Of a DNA stretch of 40,194 nucleotides, positions 31,152 to 39,340 are shown one piece after another. Source of the DNA: DAOTVS01 sp034436375 (GTDB lineage: Bacteria > Chloroflexota > Anaerolineae > SpSt-313); contig DAOTVS010000310.1 of the NCBI GenBank assembly GCA_034436375.1, positions 1-40,194 of the forward strand, in the 5' to 3' direction. The notes under the pieces are model-generated. The model was not told the origin of the DNA. It worked only from the letters and a program-made list of their open reading frames with translations, and made no database searches. Made by a program: the position numbers and the translations under genes. Positions within the stretch are counted from its first letter, which is position 1. Every line of letters starts with the position of its first letter.

Positions 31152-31616
31152 GTGGACGAGTACTTTCGCTGCATGTCCTCCGATCAACGCCAGGCGGCAG
31201 CCCAGCAGGCTGGCGCTTTGGCCATCGAGCATTTCAACAAGGGCTATAATTGCGCCGAATCGACGCTCTATGGCATGGCCAAGGCCCTCCAGTTGCCGCT
31301 GCCCGATGCCGTCATGCAGGCGGCCACCGCCTTTGGCGGCGGCATGGGAAGAGCCGGCGGCACCTGCGGCGCCCTCAGTGGCGCCGTCATGGCCCTGGGG
31401 CTCATCTATGGGCGGACCCTCCCCAATGCGGAAAAGAAGACAATCGCCTATACGCATGCCGAACGTGTCTACCGGCGCTTTGTCGAGCGCGCGGGTGCGC
31501 AGGATTGCCGAAACCTCAACGTTGTGGGCTTTGGCCATCCCGATCAACACGCTCAATGCACCCGCTTTGTCGGCATTGGCGCTGAAGTAGCAGCAATGGA
31601 GTTGCTGGGTCTTTGA
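31152..31616 (+). CDS. C_GCAxxG_C_C family protein
   Basis: The 154-residue chain fits the C_GCAxxG_C_C family of small, probably redox-active proteins found mostly in anaerobes. The cysteine pattern is visible: YNCAESTLYG, GGTCGALSGAVMALG, QDCRN, and HAQCTRF near the end. Members are thought to bind a metal or undergo thiol chemistry, but no reaction is established. I chose the GTG at 31152 because GGAG is 8 bases upstream and homology begins shortly after. It probably shares a transcript with the SDR gene, although a hairpin lies between them. Confidence 0.85.
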   Translation: MDEYFRCMSSDQRQAAAQQAGALAIEHFNKGYNCAESTLYGMAKALQLPLPDAVMQAATAFGGGMGRAGGTCGALSGAVMALGLIYGRTLPNAEKKTIAYTHAERVYRRFVERAGAQDCRNLNVVGFGHPDQHAQCTRFVGIGAEVAAMELLGL

Positions 31617-31646
31617 GGCCAACCTGCCGGCAGGCGTTTCACAATG

Positions 31647-32312
31647 CTACCGCCGGTGCGCCAGGAACCACGTGTACAGCTCGGGATTGTCGTAGGTCTC
31701 GCTCCAAGCATCGTGGCCGGCCTCGGGGTAGACGGTCAGGCGCACGTCGCCGCCCGCCTCTCGCAGCACGTCGACCAGCTTCTGAGTCTCATCGAGAGGC
31801 ACCACGGGATCCCTGGCGCCATGAAAAGCCCAGACGGGGGTCGATTTGAGCAGGGCTGCCCGCGCGGGGAACCCTGCAAACCATGCGCCCCCGCCGCAGA
31901 TAGGCGCGATGGCCGCAAAGCGCTCAGGGAAAATCGTGGCCAGGTGCCAGGTGCCAAACCCACCCATGCTGAGCCCCGTGAGGTACACACGAGCCGTATC
32001 TACCGCATAGTTTGCCGTCACATCATCGAGCAACAAGTCCAGGGCATCGACGTGATCCGACCACCAGGTATCGGGCGGGCACTGGGGCGAAATGGCGATA
32101 AAGGGCAGACCCAACCGCTCGGCGACCTTGGGGATGCCGTGTATCTTGACCTGCTCCAGGTCGTTACCCCGCTCCCCGGCGCCGTGCAGGAAGAGAATCA
32201 GCGGCCAGCGGCGGCTCGGGTCCGCCGCATAGTCCTTGGGCAGATAGAGCAGATAGCCCAGGCGCACGGTGCGGGTGATCTGCCTCTCAAGCGTAAGAGC
32301 CTGTTGAGCCAT
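31647..32312 (-). CDS. Alpha/beta-hydrolase esterase
   Basis: This 221-residue protein is a serine hydrolase of the polyhydroxybutyrate depolymerase/prolyl-oligopeptidase-like esterase type. The nucleophile lies in GLSMGGFGT, the acid probably in HGARDPVVP and the base in EAGHDAWSETY; the oxyanion region is FLHGAGERG. No signal peptide is seen, so it should act in the cytoplasm. I use ATG 32312, with AAGGA 11 bases upstream. It converges with the C_GCAxxG_C_C gene. The substrate is unknown; carbohydrate ester or small acyl ester cleavage is plausible. Confidence 0.85.
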   Translation of the reverse strand: MAQQALTLERQITRTVRLGYLLYLPKDYAADPSRRWPLILFLHGAGERGNDLEQVKIHGIPKVAERLGLPFIAISPQCPPDTWWSDHVDALDLLLDDVTANYAVDTARVYLTGLSMGGFGTWHLATIFPERFAAIAPICGGGAWFAGFPARAALLKSTPVWAFHGARDPVVPLDETQKLVDVLREAGGDVRLTVYPEAGHDAWSETYDNPELYTWFLAHRR

Positions 32313-32380
32313 GATCGTGTTTTTCCTTTCCCTGACGAGTGAAGTGGTCTGCATCCGCGGAGAGCCGCGCAAGTGAACAC

Positions 32381-32409
32381 AGACTACTGCCTTTCCAGAG
32401 AGTTGTCAA
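32381..32409 (-). promoter_or_regulatory. Candidate promoter of the esterase gene
   Basis: On the minus strand, TTGACA (32409-32404) and TAGTCT (32386-32381) are spaced by 17 bases. The -10 box matches only in part. Confidence 0.5.
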
Positions 32410-32568
32410 ACTTATACTGGCGCAATGAGAAGTGGCCCTATATAGTATAGCGCCCTCCCTCAGCAGGCCAGTGGCATGTGCCTTGCTGTCTCCCATCAAA
32501 GGCTGCTGCGCGGCCCCCAGCACAAACGGGGCGTAGTGGCGCCTGACAGGAATCAGGGAGGTGAGCAC

Positions 32569-33195
32569 ATGTCACAGCAGAAACAGAACGGCCGGGTGCG
32601 CATCCTGCACGCCGCAATCGATATCCCTGCTATCGACGTGCAGGTGGACAATGCGACGGTGGTCAGCAACCTCAAGTTCAGTGAGGTCAGTGGCTATTTC
32701 ACGGTCAAGGAGGGTGACCACAGCGCGAGAGTGTTTCGATCCGGTGAGGCTCAGAGCGGGAAAGAGGTGCTCACGGGTGAGCTGGAGGACGTCAAGGCTG
32801 GCCAAGATTTCACATTGGCTGTGCTGGGAAAAAGCCCCAACCTGCATGCCAAGGTATTGTATGATACCACCTCCGCCCCCGTGGGCGACCGGGCAAAGGT
32901 CCGCTTTCTGCATGCTTCGCCTGATGCGCCGCCGGTCGATTTCGCTGTGGGCGGCGTGATCCTCTTCAACAACGTCCCATTCCGGGAGCCGACGGACTTT
33001 GCTGAGGTCCCAGCGGGCACCGTCGACCTCGAGGTCAGGCCCGCTGGGAGTACCGACGTCGTGTATATGCTACAGGCCTACACCCTGGCAGCTGGCAACA
33101 TGTATACCTTTGTTGCCATGGGCGTGATCAAGGGAACGCCAGCCCTCGTTGTCGCGCCGCTGGTCACGGTCAGCGAACCCCTGGTCACAGTGTGA
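32569..33195 (+). CDS. DUF4397-type beta-sandwich protein
   Basis: The 208-residue protein has two similar halves, each starting with a strand such as VRILHAAIDIPAIDVQVDN or VRFLHASPDAPPVDFAVGG, characteristic of DUF4397. The family is usually secreted or anchored on the surface, but here there is no signal peptide or membrane helix: the start is the ATG at 32569, with GGAGGTGA 5 bases upstream. It may act in the cytoplasm, or be exported by an unrecognised route. The function is unknown. Confidence 0.82.
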   Translation: MSQQKQNGRVRILHAAIDIPAIDVQVDNATVVSNLKFSEVSGYFTVKEGDHSARVFRSGEAQSGKEVLTGELEDVKAGQDFTLAVLGKSPNLHAKVLYDTTSAPVGDRAKVRFLHASPDAPPVDFAVGGVILFNNVPFREPTDFAEVPAGTVDLEVRPAGSTDVVYMLQAYTLAAGNMYTFVAMGVIKGTPALVVAPLVTVSEPLVTV

Positions 33196-33358
33196 TAAGA
33201 GACGGAGAGTAGACAGCTGTGACTCGCGCGGATGTTCCCCTGTTCAGGCAGAGGAGCATCCGCGCCAGTCTCCATACAGCATGCATCCAGGATCCGCATC
33301 CGCCGCCCGGGCTGCAGTCGGCTATGCCGCTGGCCCACTGCCCCGCCTCAGCCTGGGA

Positions 33359-33408
33359 GGGGGTCAGGCATGTTCGGCCGCCGCGGCGGCCGAACATGCC
33401 TGACCCCC
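33359..33408. repeat. 50-bp perfect palindrome (REP/MITE-like)
   Basis: Each arm is 25 bases, beginning GGGGGTCAGGCATGTTCGG, with no loop: the centre is CCG|CGG at 33383/33384. The outer part, GGGGTCAGGC, resembles the ends of palindromes mobilised by REP-associated (Y1) transposases, but no transposase is in the window. It lies 164 bases after the DUF4397 stop, so it is not positioned as that gene's terminator. Confidence 0.75.
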
Positions 33409-33535
33409 CAAAAGACCCTGTACCGGGGCAGCGCGAAGCGTAGAGCCCGGTTGCCAGGGCGGAGCGCCTCTGACGGCAGCCTGTTAGCCGTGAACTCGCT
33501 AGCGTATCTTGGATGCACCCCCTGAGGTACGGCGT

Positions 33536-33564
33536 TTGACAGCAACGCCCCGGTGAGGTACAAT
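33536..33564 (+). promoter_or_regulatory. Promoter of tRNA-Thr
   Basis: TTGACA (33536-33541) and TACAAT (33559-33564) are spaced by 17 bases, ending 9 bases before the mature tRNA. Confidence 0.85.
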
Positions 33565-33573
33565 AATCACGTT

Positions 33574-33647
33574 GCCACCCTAGCTCAATTCGGCAGAGCG
33601 AGCGCTTCGTAAGCGTTAGGTTTGGGGTTCAATTCCCCAGGGTGGCT
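33574..33647 (+). tRNA. tRNA-Thr (CGT anticodon)
   Basis: Acceptor GCCACCC (33574-33580) pairs with GGGTGGC (33640-33646), D-arm GCTC/GAGC, anticodon stem AGCGC/GCGTT with loop TTCGTAA giving CGT, and a perfect T stem TGGGG/CCCCA. The discriminator is T. Unlike the tRNA-Lys in this window, the 3' CCA is not encoded (CTA follows). Confidence 0.93.
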
Positions 33648-33660
33648 CTAAATTTCTCCC

Positions 33661-34392
33661 CTACTCGAAATGGGCCGGCATGCACATGACGGTGAACATG
33701 CTGCGGGCGCAGCTATAGTGCCCCCTCTCATAAGCCCGGCGCACTTCCTCGGCTGCCACAGGCACGTCACTCACGATCTTGACTGAGAAGAGTTGATTCT
33801 TGGGCACAACCTCCAGGTCGTCCATTTTGATGGTGCGTACCCGCTCTGCCGGCACGGTGAAGGCGTAGCGCCCCGGCTCCTGGCGGCCGTAGAAGAGGGT
33901 CAGCTCGATGTGGGCATCGACTGGGTTGGGGTTGAGCACCGAGAGCCATTCACTCTCCTCCAGAACGCCGCCAGCCAGGATAATGCCGTCGACATAGTAG
34001 AGTTCCTTGTCCTTCTCCGTCAGCGGCCCCGGCGTCAGGATCGTCGAGCCCATGGCATTGGTCACCGGGTCATCAGGCTCGTACTCGCCGCGCGTATCCT
34101 GGGCCAGGATCGGCACGTCGGAGCGCACGCGCACGCCGTAGAGTTTGTTGTGCTCCAGCAGCCCTTTCACCCCATGCAGGCCCAGGTTGCGGGCCCGCTG
34201 TGCACCCAGTGTCAGCACATGATCCCGCGGCGGCAGGTCCTCCCAAAACACGGTCAGGGTGATGTGGGCTTCCTGGGAGCTTGGGTTAGCCAGGCAGATC
34301 CAGTCGCCCGAGTCCCAGTGGTCGCCAATCTTCTTTCCACCCCGATTGTCCATGATGATCCCGTCCGCGTAGTACCATTCCGTGTACAGCAT
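33661..34392 (-). CDS. Tandem ASRT-domain protein (copy 1)
   Basis: This 243-residue protein consists of two copies of the domain found in the Anabaena sensory rhodopsin transducer. Each repeat has a strand with a LNP/ANP turn (ICLANPSSQEAHITLTVFWED and LSVLNPNPVDAHIELTLFYG), then a VPAxR-type strand (LGAQRARNLGL; VPAERVRTIKM), then a SDVP strand (VRVRSDVPILAQDTR; KIVSDVPVAAEEVR). The fold is a beta-sandwich predicted to bind small ligands such as sugars. No signal peptide or rhodopsin gene is present. ATG 34392 is preceded by GGGAGA. It is a paralogue of the protein at 35669-36493, and is separated from the phosphotriesterase gene by 296 bases with a strong hairpin. Confidence 0.8.
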   Translation of the reverse strand: MLYTEWYYADGIIMDNRGGKKIGDHWDSGDWICLANPSSQEAHITLTVFWEDLPPRDHVLTLGAQRARNLGLHGVKGLLEHNKLYGVRVRSDVPILAQDTRGEYEPDDPVTNAMGSTILTPGPLTEKDKELYYVDGIILAGGVLEESEWLSVLNPNPVDAHIELTLFYGRQEPGRYAFTVPAERVRTIKMDDLEVVPKNQLFSVKIVSDVPVAAEEVRRAYERGHYSCARSMFTVMCMPAHFE

Positions 34393-34507
34393 CCCTGATT
34401 TTCTCCCTTCTGATGATTGAACCAAGAATAGCCCTTGCTGGCCTGCCGGGTGAATGCCAGGTGATCTGCTCTCCCCACAAACCCGGCCCTGATCCGAAGC
34501 CGTGGGT

Positions 34508-34536
34508 CTGAGGCGACCGTACAGCGGTCGCCTCAG
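34508..34536 (-). terminator. Hairpin between PTE-family gene and tandem ASRT gene
   Basis: CTGAGGCGACCG (34508-34519) and CGGTCGCCTCAG (34525-34536) make a perfect 12-bp stem with a 5-base loop. It follows the phosphotriesterase-family gene by about 150 bases in the direction of transcription. No U-run follows, so termination is uncertain. Confidence 0.5.
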
Positions 34537-34688
34537 CCACAGCCCATAGAAGGCCTGTTCCGGCTGCATGCAGAGCATAATACCGGAAGCCGAGGGGAAT
34601 TTTCATCGTGCGTTATGCCCGAATGGGCATGGGCGACTGGTATGAAGAAGAGTCATCGGCCAATCTCCGCTCCAGGCAGGCGATGTTT

Positions 34689-35642
34689 TCAGGCAGGTGC
34701 AGCCTGCTCAAAGAACCGGCGCGGGTTTTCCACCAGGAAGGTGTGTATATCTTGCTCCGTGAACCCAGCTCGCAACAGCTCCGGCACGGCTTCCGTGAGC
34801 AGGTAGGCAAAGGTGCGCCGGCGGGTTTCAGGGTGCTGGCGCTCGGCCTCGAACTCGATCTTCCCTTCGGCATTCCAGGTCCAGTTGCAGTCCACACTGA
34901 TCAGGATCTTGTTCTCCAGCCCCTTATCGCACAGATAATGCAACAGGTAGGTGAGGTCGGCCCAGGGGGTATCGAATTCAAAGCCGAAATTGTTGAAGAG
35001 GAGCGATCCCCCCTGGCGAGCGATCTCTTCCAGGTAACGCGCCTCTTCCTGCACACTGCGCCCCTCCCAGCCGAATTCGGCCTCCACGTGCGAGAAAAAG
35101 GCGCGGTTGAGGTCGGCGCCGGCGCGGAGCAACACCTGAGCCTGCTCGCGGGAGCCCGCGCAGGCATGGGTGGCGATGCAAGCGCCAGTGCGCATCTGGG
35201 CCTTGGCTGCCGCCGTAAAGACCTGCACTTCCCAGGGAGTGAGCTGAGGCTTAACCCCAGCCACTTTGATGATCCCCGCCCGGACTGGTGTGTTGTCGAT
35301 CCCTTCCGTCAGCTCGCGCACCATGCGCTCCACCATCTGTGCCTCACTGTAAGCGGCCAACGGCTTGGGACTCTGCGAGTTCACATAGTAGCCTGTGCAG
35401 GCAATGATATTTACATCGACCTGTTCGGCAATCTCCATGAACCAGTCAATGCGCCGCACCGGTGTGAGGTCCACCACTGTCCTCACCCCCACCTTGGCGG
35501 CTGCCTGTAGGAGTTGCACGGCCATCTCTATCGATGGACGCCGCCGCGAATCGTCGAACTGGAAGAGCACATGCTCGTGGATCAGGGTTGTCCCCAGGTC
35601 GCGGGTATCCATCGGCCCGCGCACCGTCTGAACTTGAGCCAT
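34689..35642 (-). CDS. Phosphotriesterase-family metal-dependent hydrolase
   Basis: The 317-residue TIM-barrel protein belongs to the phosphotriesterase-like group of the amidohydrolase superfamily, which contains lactonases and esterases. The metal-site residues are present: HEH in TTLIHEHVLFQ, the bridging Lys in GIIKVAG, His in IATHACAG, His in FFSHVEAEFG and Asp in ISVDCNW. Its role in sugar catabolism could be opening of a sugar lactone. AAGGAG is well placed before ATG 35642, 26 bases after the ASRT gene upstream. Substrate is unknown; organophosphate activity is not implied. Confidence 0.87.
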   Translation of the reverse strand: MAQVQTVRGPMDTRDLGTTLIHEHVLFQFDDSRRRPSIEMAVQLLQAAAKVGVRTVVDLTPVRRIDWFMEIAEQVDVNIIACTGYYVNSQSPKPLAAYSEAQMVERMVRELTEGIDNTPVRAGIIKVAGVKPQLTPWEVQVFTAAAKAQMRTGACIATHACAGSREQAQVLLRAGADLNRAFFSHVEAEFGWEGRSVQEEARYLEEIARQGGSLLFNNFGFEFDTPWADLTYLLHYLCDKGLENKILISVDCNWTWNAEGKIEFEAERQHPETRRRTFAYLLTEAVPELLRAGFTEQDIHTFLVENPRRFFEQAAPA

Positions 35643-35668
35643 ATTGTCTCCTTGCCTTTCAGCCTGTG

Positions 35669-36493
35669 CTACTCATCGATGCTCGCGATGGGCCTTGCAT
35701 CCAACACTGCCCAGGCCCGAGAGAAATCATAGTGGCCTCGCTCAAAGATGTGCCGGATGCCCTGCACGGTGACCGGCAAATCGCTCTGCACCCGCACAGC
35801 ATAGGGGTGATTGGCCAGGACCTTGGGCCAATTGGCCAGATCATTGGGCAGAATGCGCTCTGCCGGCACGGTCACCTGATACTCCACCACTGGTTCGCTG
35901 GAAATGGTGGGCTTGGCATCCCCGACCCCCACATTGCCGCCTGGAATAAAGGTAACGGTGCAATGCGCCGGCGCCCGGTTGGGGTTAAGGATAGTCAGCC
36001 ATTCCCGCTCTTCCAGCGCCATCCCCTCGCGGGTCAGGTAGACGCAGTCCACATAGTACCATTGCTTCTCCAGGTCAGTCAGTGGCCCAGGATGGAACAT
36101 AAAAGTGGACATGCTGTTGGTGACCCGCTCGTGGGCCAGCCGGTCGCCCACCGTTGCCTGGACGACGAGAGGGGTCGTGGAGCGCACGCGCAGCCCAAAG
36201 CGCTTGCGCGGGTTGCAACCGGGGGGCAGATTGTTGGTGCCCAGGTTATCTGCGTCACCCTGCATGTGCACACGCCCCTGCCGGCCCTTCGGGATGCTAA
36301 AGTGAAAATCCTTGGGATCCTCGTCTTCGTAGAAAAAGGTGCCTGTGACCTGGGCATCGTGCTTTTGGCTCAGGTTCAGCAAGAGCATCCAGGCATCATA
36401 GACATTGGTGCTCTGCACCATCTGCCCCGTCACCCAATCTTTGAAGCGGGCATACTGCGAGAAGTATTCAGTCGCATACCATTCGTTGTACAT
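35669..36493 (-). CDS. Tandem ASRT-domain protein (copy 2)
   Basis: This 274-residue protein is a paralogue of the protein at 33661-34392 and also has two ASRT-like domains. Matching segments are LLLNLSQKHDAQVTGTFFYED, GLRVRSTTPLVVQATVGD, a shared linker (FMFHPGPLTDLEKQWYYVD against ILTPGPLTEKDKELYYVDG), LTILNPNRAPAHCTVTF, VTVPAERI and RVQSDLPVTVQGIR, and the C-terminal YERGHY/FERGHY box. ATG 36493 has GGAG 6 bases upstream, 11 bases after the GH38-like stop. Tight linkage with the GH38-like, PTE and ROK genes suggests a ligand-binding role in carbohydrate use. Confidence 0.8.
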   Translation of the reverse strand: MYNEWYATEYFSQYARFKDWVTGQMVQSTNVYDAWMLLLNLSQKHDAQVTGTFFYEDEDPKDFHFSIPKGRQGRVHMQGDADNLGTNNLPPGCNPRKRFGLRVRSTTPLVVQATVGDRLAHERVTNSMSTFMFHPGPLTDLEKQWYYVDCVYLTREGMALEEREWLTILNPNRAPAHCTVTFIPGGNVGVGDAKPTISSEPVVEYQVTVPAERILPNDLANWPKVLANHPYAVRVQSDLPVTVQGIRHIFERGHYDFSRAWAVLDARPIASIDE

Positions 36494-36504
36494 AGAGGCT
36501 CCTT

Positions 36505-39321
36505 CTACTCGAATAACAGCCGGACAGTGCTCAGACCACGAGCTTTGACCGGCAGCCGCACATTCTCCCCCTCCACGGGGAGAGGGCCGCGATCGACTTC
36601 CAACGGATTGGCAGCACGGGCCTCCCGAAGCCGGCCGAGGCCGTGCACGGTGAGGGTCGCCTCGCCCCCCTGGCCGGCCACATCCCACAGGCGTGCCACC
36701 AGCCCCTCCTCCTCCGCCACCTTAAGGCTCGTGAGCACGGCATTCCCACTGACACCTACAAAGCCGAGCACCGGTGGCAGCTTGGCGGCCTGCCCGGCCG
36801 CCAGTGCCATCGCCTCAAGTGGGTTGTTATCTTCCCAGCCAAACTGCAGAGCCGCCGTGGGGTCGAAACCTGGGCCGTGGCCGCGCACGCTGAAGCGGAA
36901 CCTGAAGTGCGACTCTCCGGCCTGGTCTCGCACCGCCTCGTTCCAGTCAAAGATGTTGTCGAGGGCCATCGCCAGCACGGTGGCCCGTGAGAGGTCCGGC
37001 GCCTCCGGATCCTCGTCCGTTGTGCGGTGGCCGAACTCTACCAGCCCCGAATCGGCCTGGGAGAGAGTAACCCCATACTCGCCATTGAAAAGGTCCACAA
37101 AGTGGCGCACGGCAGTCACAGCCAGCCCCGCACCCGGGATGCAGTCGGTCGCCGGGTTGATGACCACGCCAGGCGCCTCGTAACGCACCTCGTGATCGGG
37201 CACATGGAAGGGGAAGACAAAGTCCAGCTCCTGTTTCTCACTGGTGGGCCGCTTCTCCAGCACATTCTCGATATCGACCCGGTCCAGAGCACTATAGAGG
37301 GTGATGGTGGAGGTCAGCCGGGTGTTTTTGAGGCCTGCCCGGACGATCAGTTGGCTGAAGAGTGGGCCGCTGGCCCCTGCCTCTACGGTGGCCCGGCGTG
37401 GCGTGTGCTCGACTCCGGCGGAGACGTACAGGCACTGGTTGAAGTGATAGGGGCTGGCGGCATCGACCAACTCTCTGCCCCGCACCTTGTCATAGAGGCT
37501 CACGATGCCGCCAGTCATGGGGCTGACCTCAACCGCATACAGCGGTCCCTCCAGTCGGTTGCGGCCGACCTGGAACGGCGAGCACCCGGCCTCTTTCGCC
37601 GTGCCCGGCTCGACAGCATAGGTGCGATAACCCACTGCAGGCACCTGCCGGGCCAGGGCATAGACGCCATCCTCCATCGTCTGGGTTGGCACCTCCTCGC
37701 CGCTCTCGGCATCCACCAGGCGCGCCCCTGGCTCCACCCCCGGCGCCCGCACCAGGCCATCTCGGCTCCACCCCAGGCCGTTGAACACCAGGACGTGTGG
37801 CGCAGCGCCGGTCGCAACCCGCCGGCCCAGGGCTGCCAGCCCCGCGGCGATCACGCGGTCAAAGCCCTCGTTAGCCGCCTTTTGCCACCGCTGCCGCAGC
37901 CGGGCATTGAGCTCCCGGTTGGCATCGTTGGCGCCATTCCACGCATGGTCGGAGAGGCAGATCAGGTTGAGCCAGGACTGCGCCCACTCGCCCTCTTGAG
38001 CCCGGCAGGCATCACGGTCCAGCGCCCAGAGGATAGCCATGAGCTTATCGGCAACGCCCGCCCGCTCCTGGGCCCGCCGCCAGCCCGCGAAAGACGCCGC
38101 CAGGCTGGCGGGCCAGGCCTCCCAGCCGGCGCCATAATCGCCTCGGTAGACCTCCAGTGACAGCCCCCGCTGCGCGATCTGCGTCTCGATATCGGCCCAG
38201 AACTGTGCCTGGGCCGCGTTGACCAGCTTTGGATACTCCCAGCCCTGGGCGTTGTAAGCGGCGATCATGGCCACCTTCTTGGCCGGGAGATCCCTCGCCC
38301 GGGCCGAAAGATCGCCATAGACCCCAACCAGGCCCCAGGCGTTGAAGGGGTAACGCTCGCCCAGCCTCTCTGCTTCCGGGATGACCCGGGTGTGCAGCGC
38401 CGTGTTCACCGCCCTCAAGTCGCGCAGAACAAAGGCCCCTTCCACATAGTCTTCGTTGCGGCGACGGTAGAGCACGCGTTTGCCATCGGGACCCTCCCAG
38501 GCAAAAACAGGGGGCTCGGCATAACGCTTGGCCCAGGGACACTCGTAGGGCAGGTTGCCTTTGATCAGGTAGGGGATGCCGCACTCGGCCAGCAGCGTGG
38601 CCAGGAACCAGGGCGCCGACGGCGTCTCCTGATGGTTGGCACAGGCATAAGAGAAGCCCTGTTGGCGGGCCCAGTTGCGCACCGGGTAGAACTGACGAAT
38701 CAGCTCTTCCAGGCTCAGGTCGCCGCTCAACTCCATGTTGAAAAAGGGGTTGACGCTGATCGCCCCCTGCCGGATGGCATCGAAGAGCCGCTCGCGGTGT
38801 TCCGGGTAGCGCTCCAGGTGGAACTCGACCTGGCGGCCTACCGCCATGTTGTAATGGTTGCGGCTGGCTTCGGGATAGTCGCGGGTAGCCTCTATCAGCT
38901 CGAGCTCGGCCTCGGTCAGCTCGGCATCGTCGGCGCGCAGAGTCTGCTCATCGCCATACACCCAGGCATAGTCGGTGCAGGCATCGCTGAGCACGTAGAC
39001 CGTCCAGGGCCGGTGGTGGCCGACGTGCACTGTACCCGTAGCGGTCTGCCCGCCGGCTGTCAGGCGCACCCGGGCGGCATCCTCCGGCGGCCGGTCGGGC
39101 CAGAGGGTGGGGGCGAAGCAGCGGTACTCCCGTACTCCGGGCTCGAGGGTCAGGTGGGTGAGGACCTCTTCGCAGCCAGCCGTCACCGCCGCCGTAGCCT
39201 CTACCGACTCGCCGAGCCCGCTCTCCACCGTAACCAGCACCCACTGGCGGAGCTTGCCTGCCTCATGGCTAAAATAGATCGTTTCCTCTGCACCGACAAT
39301 GGCAAATCCGCTCTCTGACAT
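36505..39321 (-). CDS. Divergent GH38-like (alpha-mannosidase-type) protein
   Basis: The 938-residue chain follows the plan of GH38 proteins: a catalytic-type N-terminal barrel, a helical middle domain (SDHAWNGANDANRELNARLRQRW) and a long C-terminal beta domain. Key residues are changed. The HxHxD zinc motif appears as DACTD at 113-117, keeping only the Asp and an upstream Asp; the region of the nucleophile, normally like DPFGHS, reads ANHQETPS at 228-235; and the HHDAITGT-like motif is SDHAWNGA at 457-464. It may be a distinct GH38-like enzyme with different metal ligands or substrate. ATG 39321 is used; GTG 39327 is equally possible. It follows the ROK gene by 19 bases. No signal peptide is present, so the substrate is probably imported first. 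Confidence 0.78.
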   Translation of the reverse strand: MSESGFAIVGAEETIYFSHEAGKLRQWVLVTVESGLGESVEATAAVTAGCEEVLTHLTLEPGVREYRCFAPTLWPDRPPEDAARVRLTAGGQTATGTVHVGHHRPWTVYVLSDACTDYAWVYGDEQTLRADDAELTEAELELIEATRDYPEASRNHYNMAVGRQVEFHLERYPEHRERLFDAIRQGAISVNPFFNMELSGDLSLEELIRQFYPVRNWARQQGFSYACANHQETPSAPWFLATLLAECGIPYLIKGNLPYECPWAKRYAEPPVFAWEGPDGKRVLYRRRNEDYVEGAFVLRDLRAVNTALHTRVIPEAERLGERYPFNAWGLVGVYGDLSARARDLPAKKVAMIAAYNAQGWEYPKLVNAAQAQFWADIETQIAQRGLSLEVYRGDYGAGWEAWPASLAASFAGWRRAQERAGVADKLMAILWALDRDACRAQEGEWAQSWLNLICLSDHAWNGANDANRELNARLRQRWQKAANEGFDRVIAAGLAALGRRVATGAAPHVLVFNGLGWSRDGLVRAPGVEPGARLVDAESGEEVPTQTMEDGVYALARQVPAVGYRTYAVEPGTAKEAGCSPFQVGRNRLEGPLYAVEVSPMTGGIVSLYDKVRGRELVDAASPYHFNQCLYVSAGVEHTPRRATVEAGASGPLFSQLIVRAGLKNTRLTSTITLYSALDRVDIENVLEKRPTSEKQELDFVFPFHVPDHEVRYEAPGVVINPATDCIPGAGLAVTAVRHFVDLFNGEYGVTLSQADSGLVEFGHRTTDEDPEAPDLSRATVLAMALDNIFDWNEAVRDQAGESHFRFRFSVRGHGPGFDPTAALQFGWEDNNPLEAMALAAGQAAKLPPVLGFVGVSGNAVLTSLKVAEEEGLVARLWDVAGQGGEATLTVHGLGRLREARAANPLEVDRGPLPVEGENVRLPVKARGLSTVRLLFE

Positions 39322-39340
39322 CTCCACACAGTCTCCCAAG

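Larger units (their letters stand above)
33196..33573. other. Non-coding gap between DUF4397 gene and tRNA-Thr
   Basis: This 378-base stretch holds no supported gene. It contains the 50-bp palindrome at 33359-33408 and the tRNA-Thr promoter. Short open frames in it lack ribosome binding sites or recognisable motifs. Confidence 0.6.

Noticed and set aside
33661..36493. ASRT proteins as evidence of a sensory rhodopsin photoreceptor system
   Set aside because: No rhodopsin or seven-helix gene is present, and the neighbours are carbohydrate genes.
35534..37183. 549-codon frame on the plus strand across the ASRT-2 and GH38-like genes
   Set aside because: It spans two real genes on the other strand and has no coherent domain or ribosome binding site.
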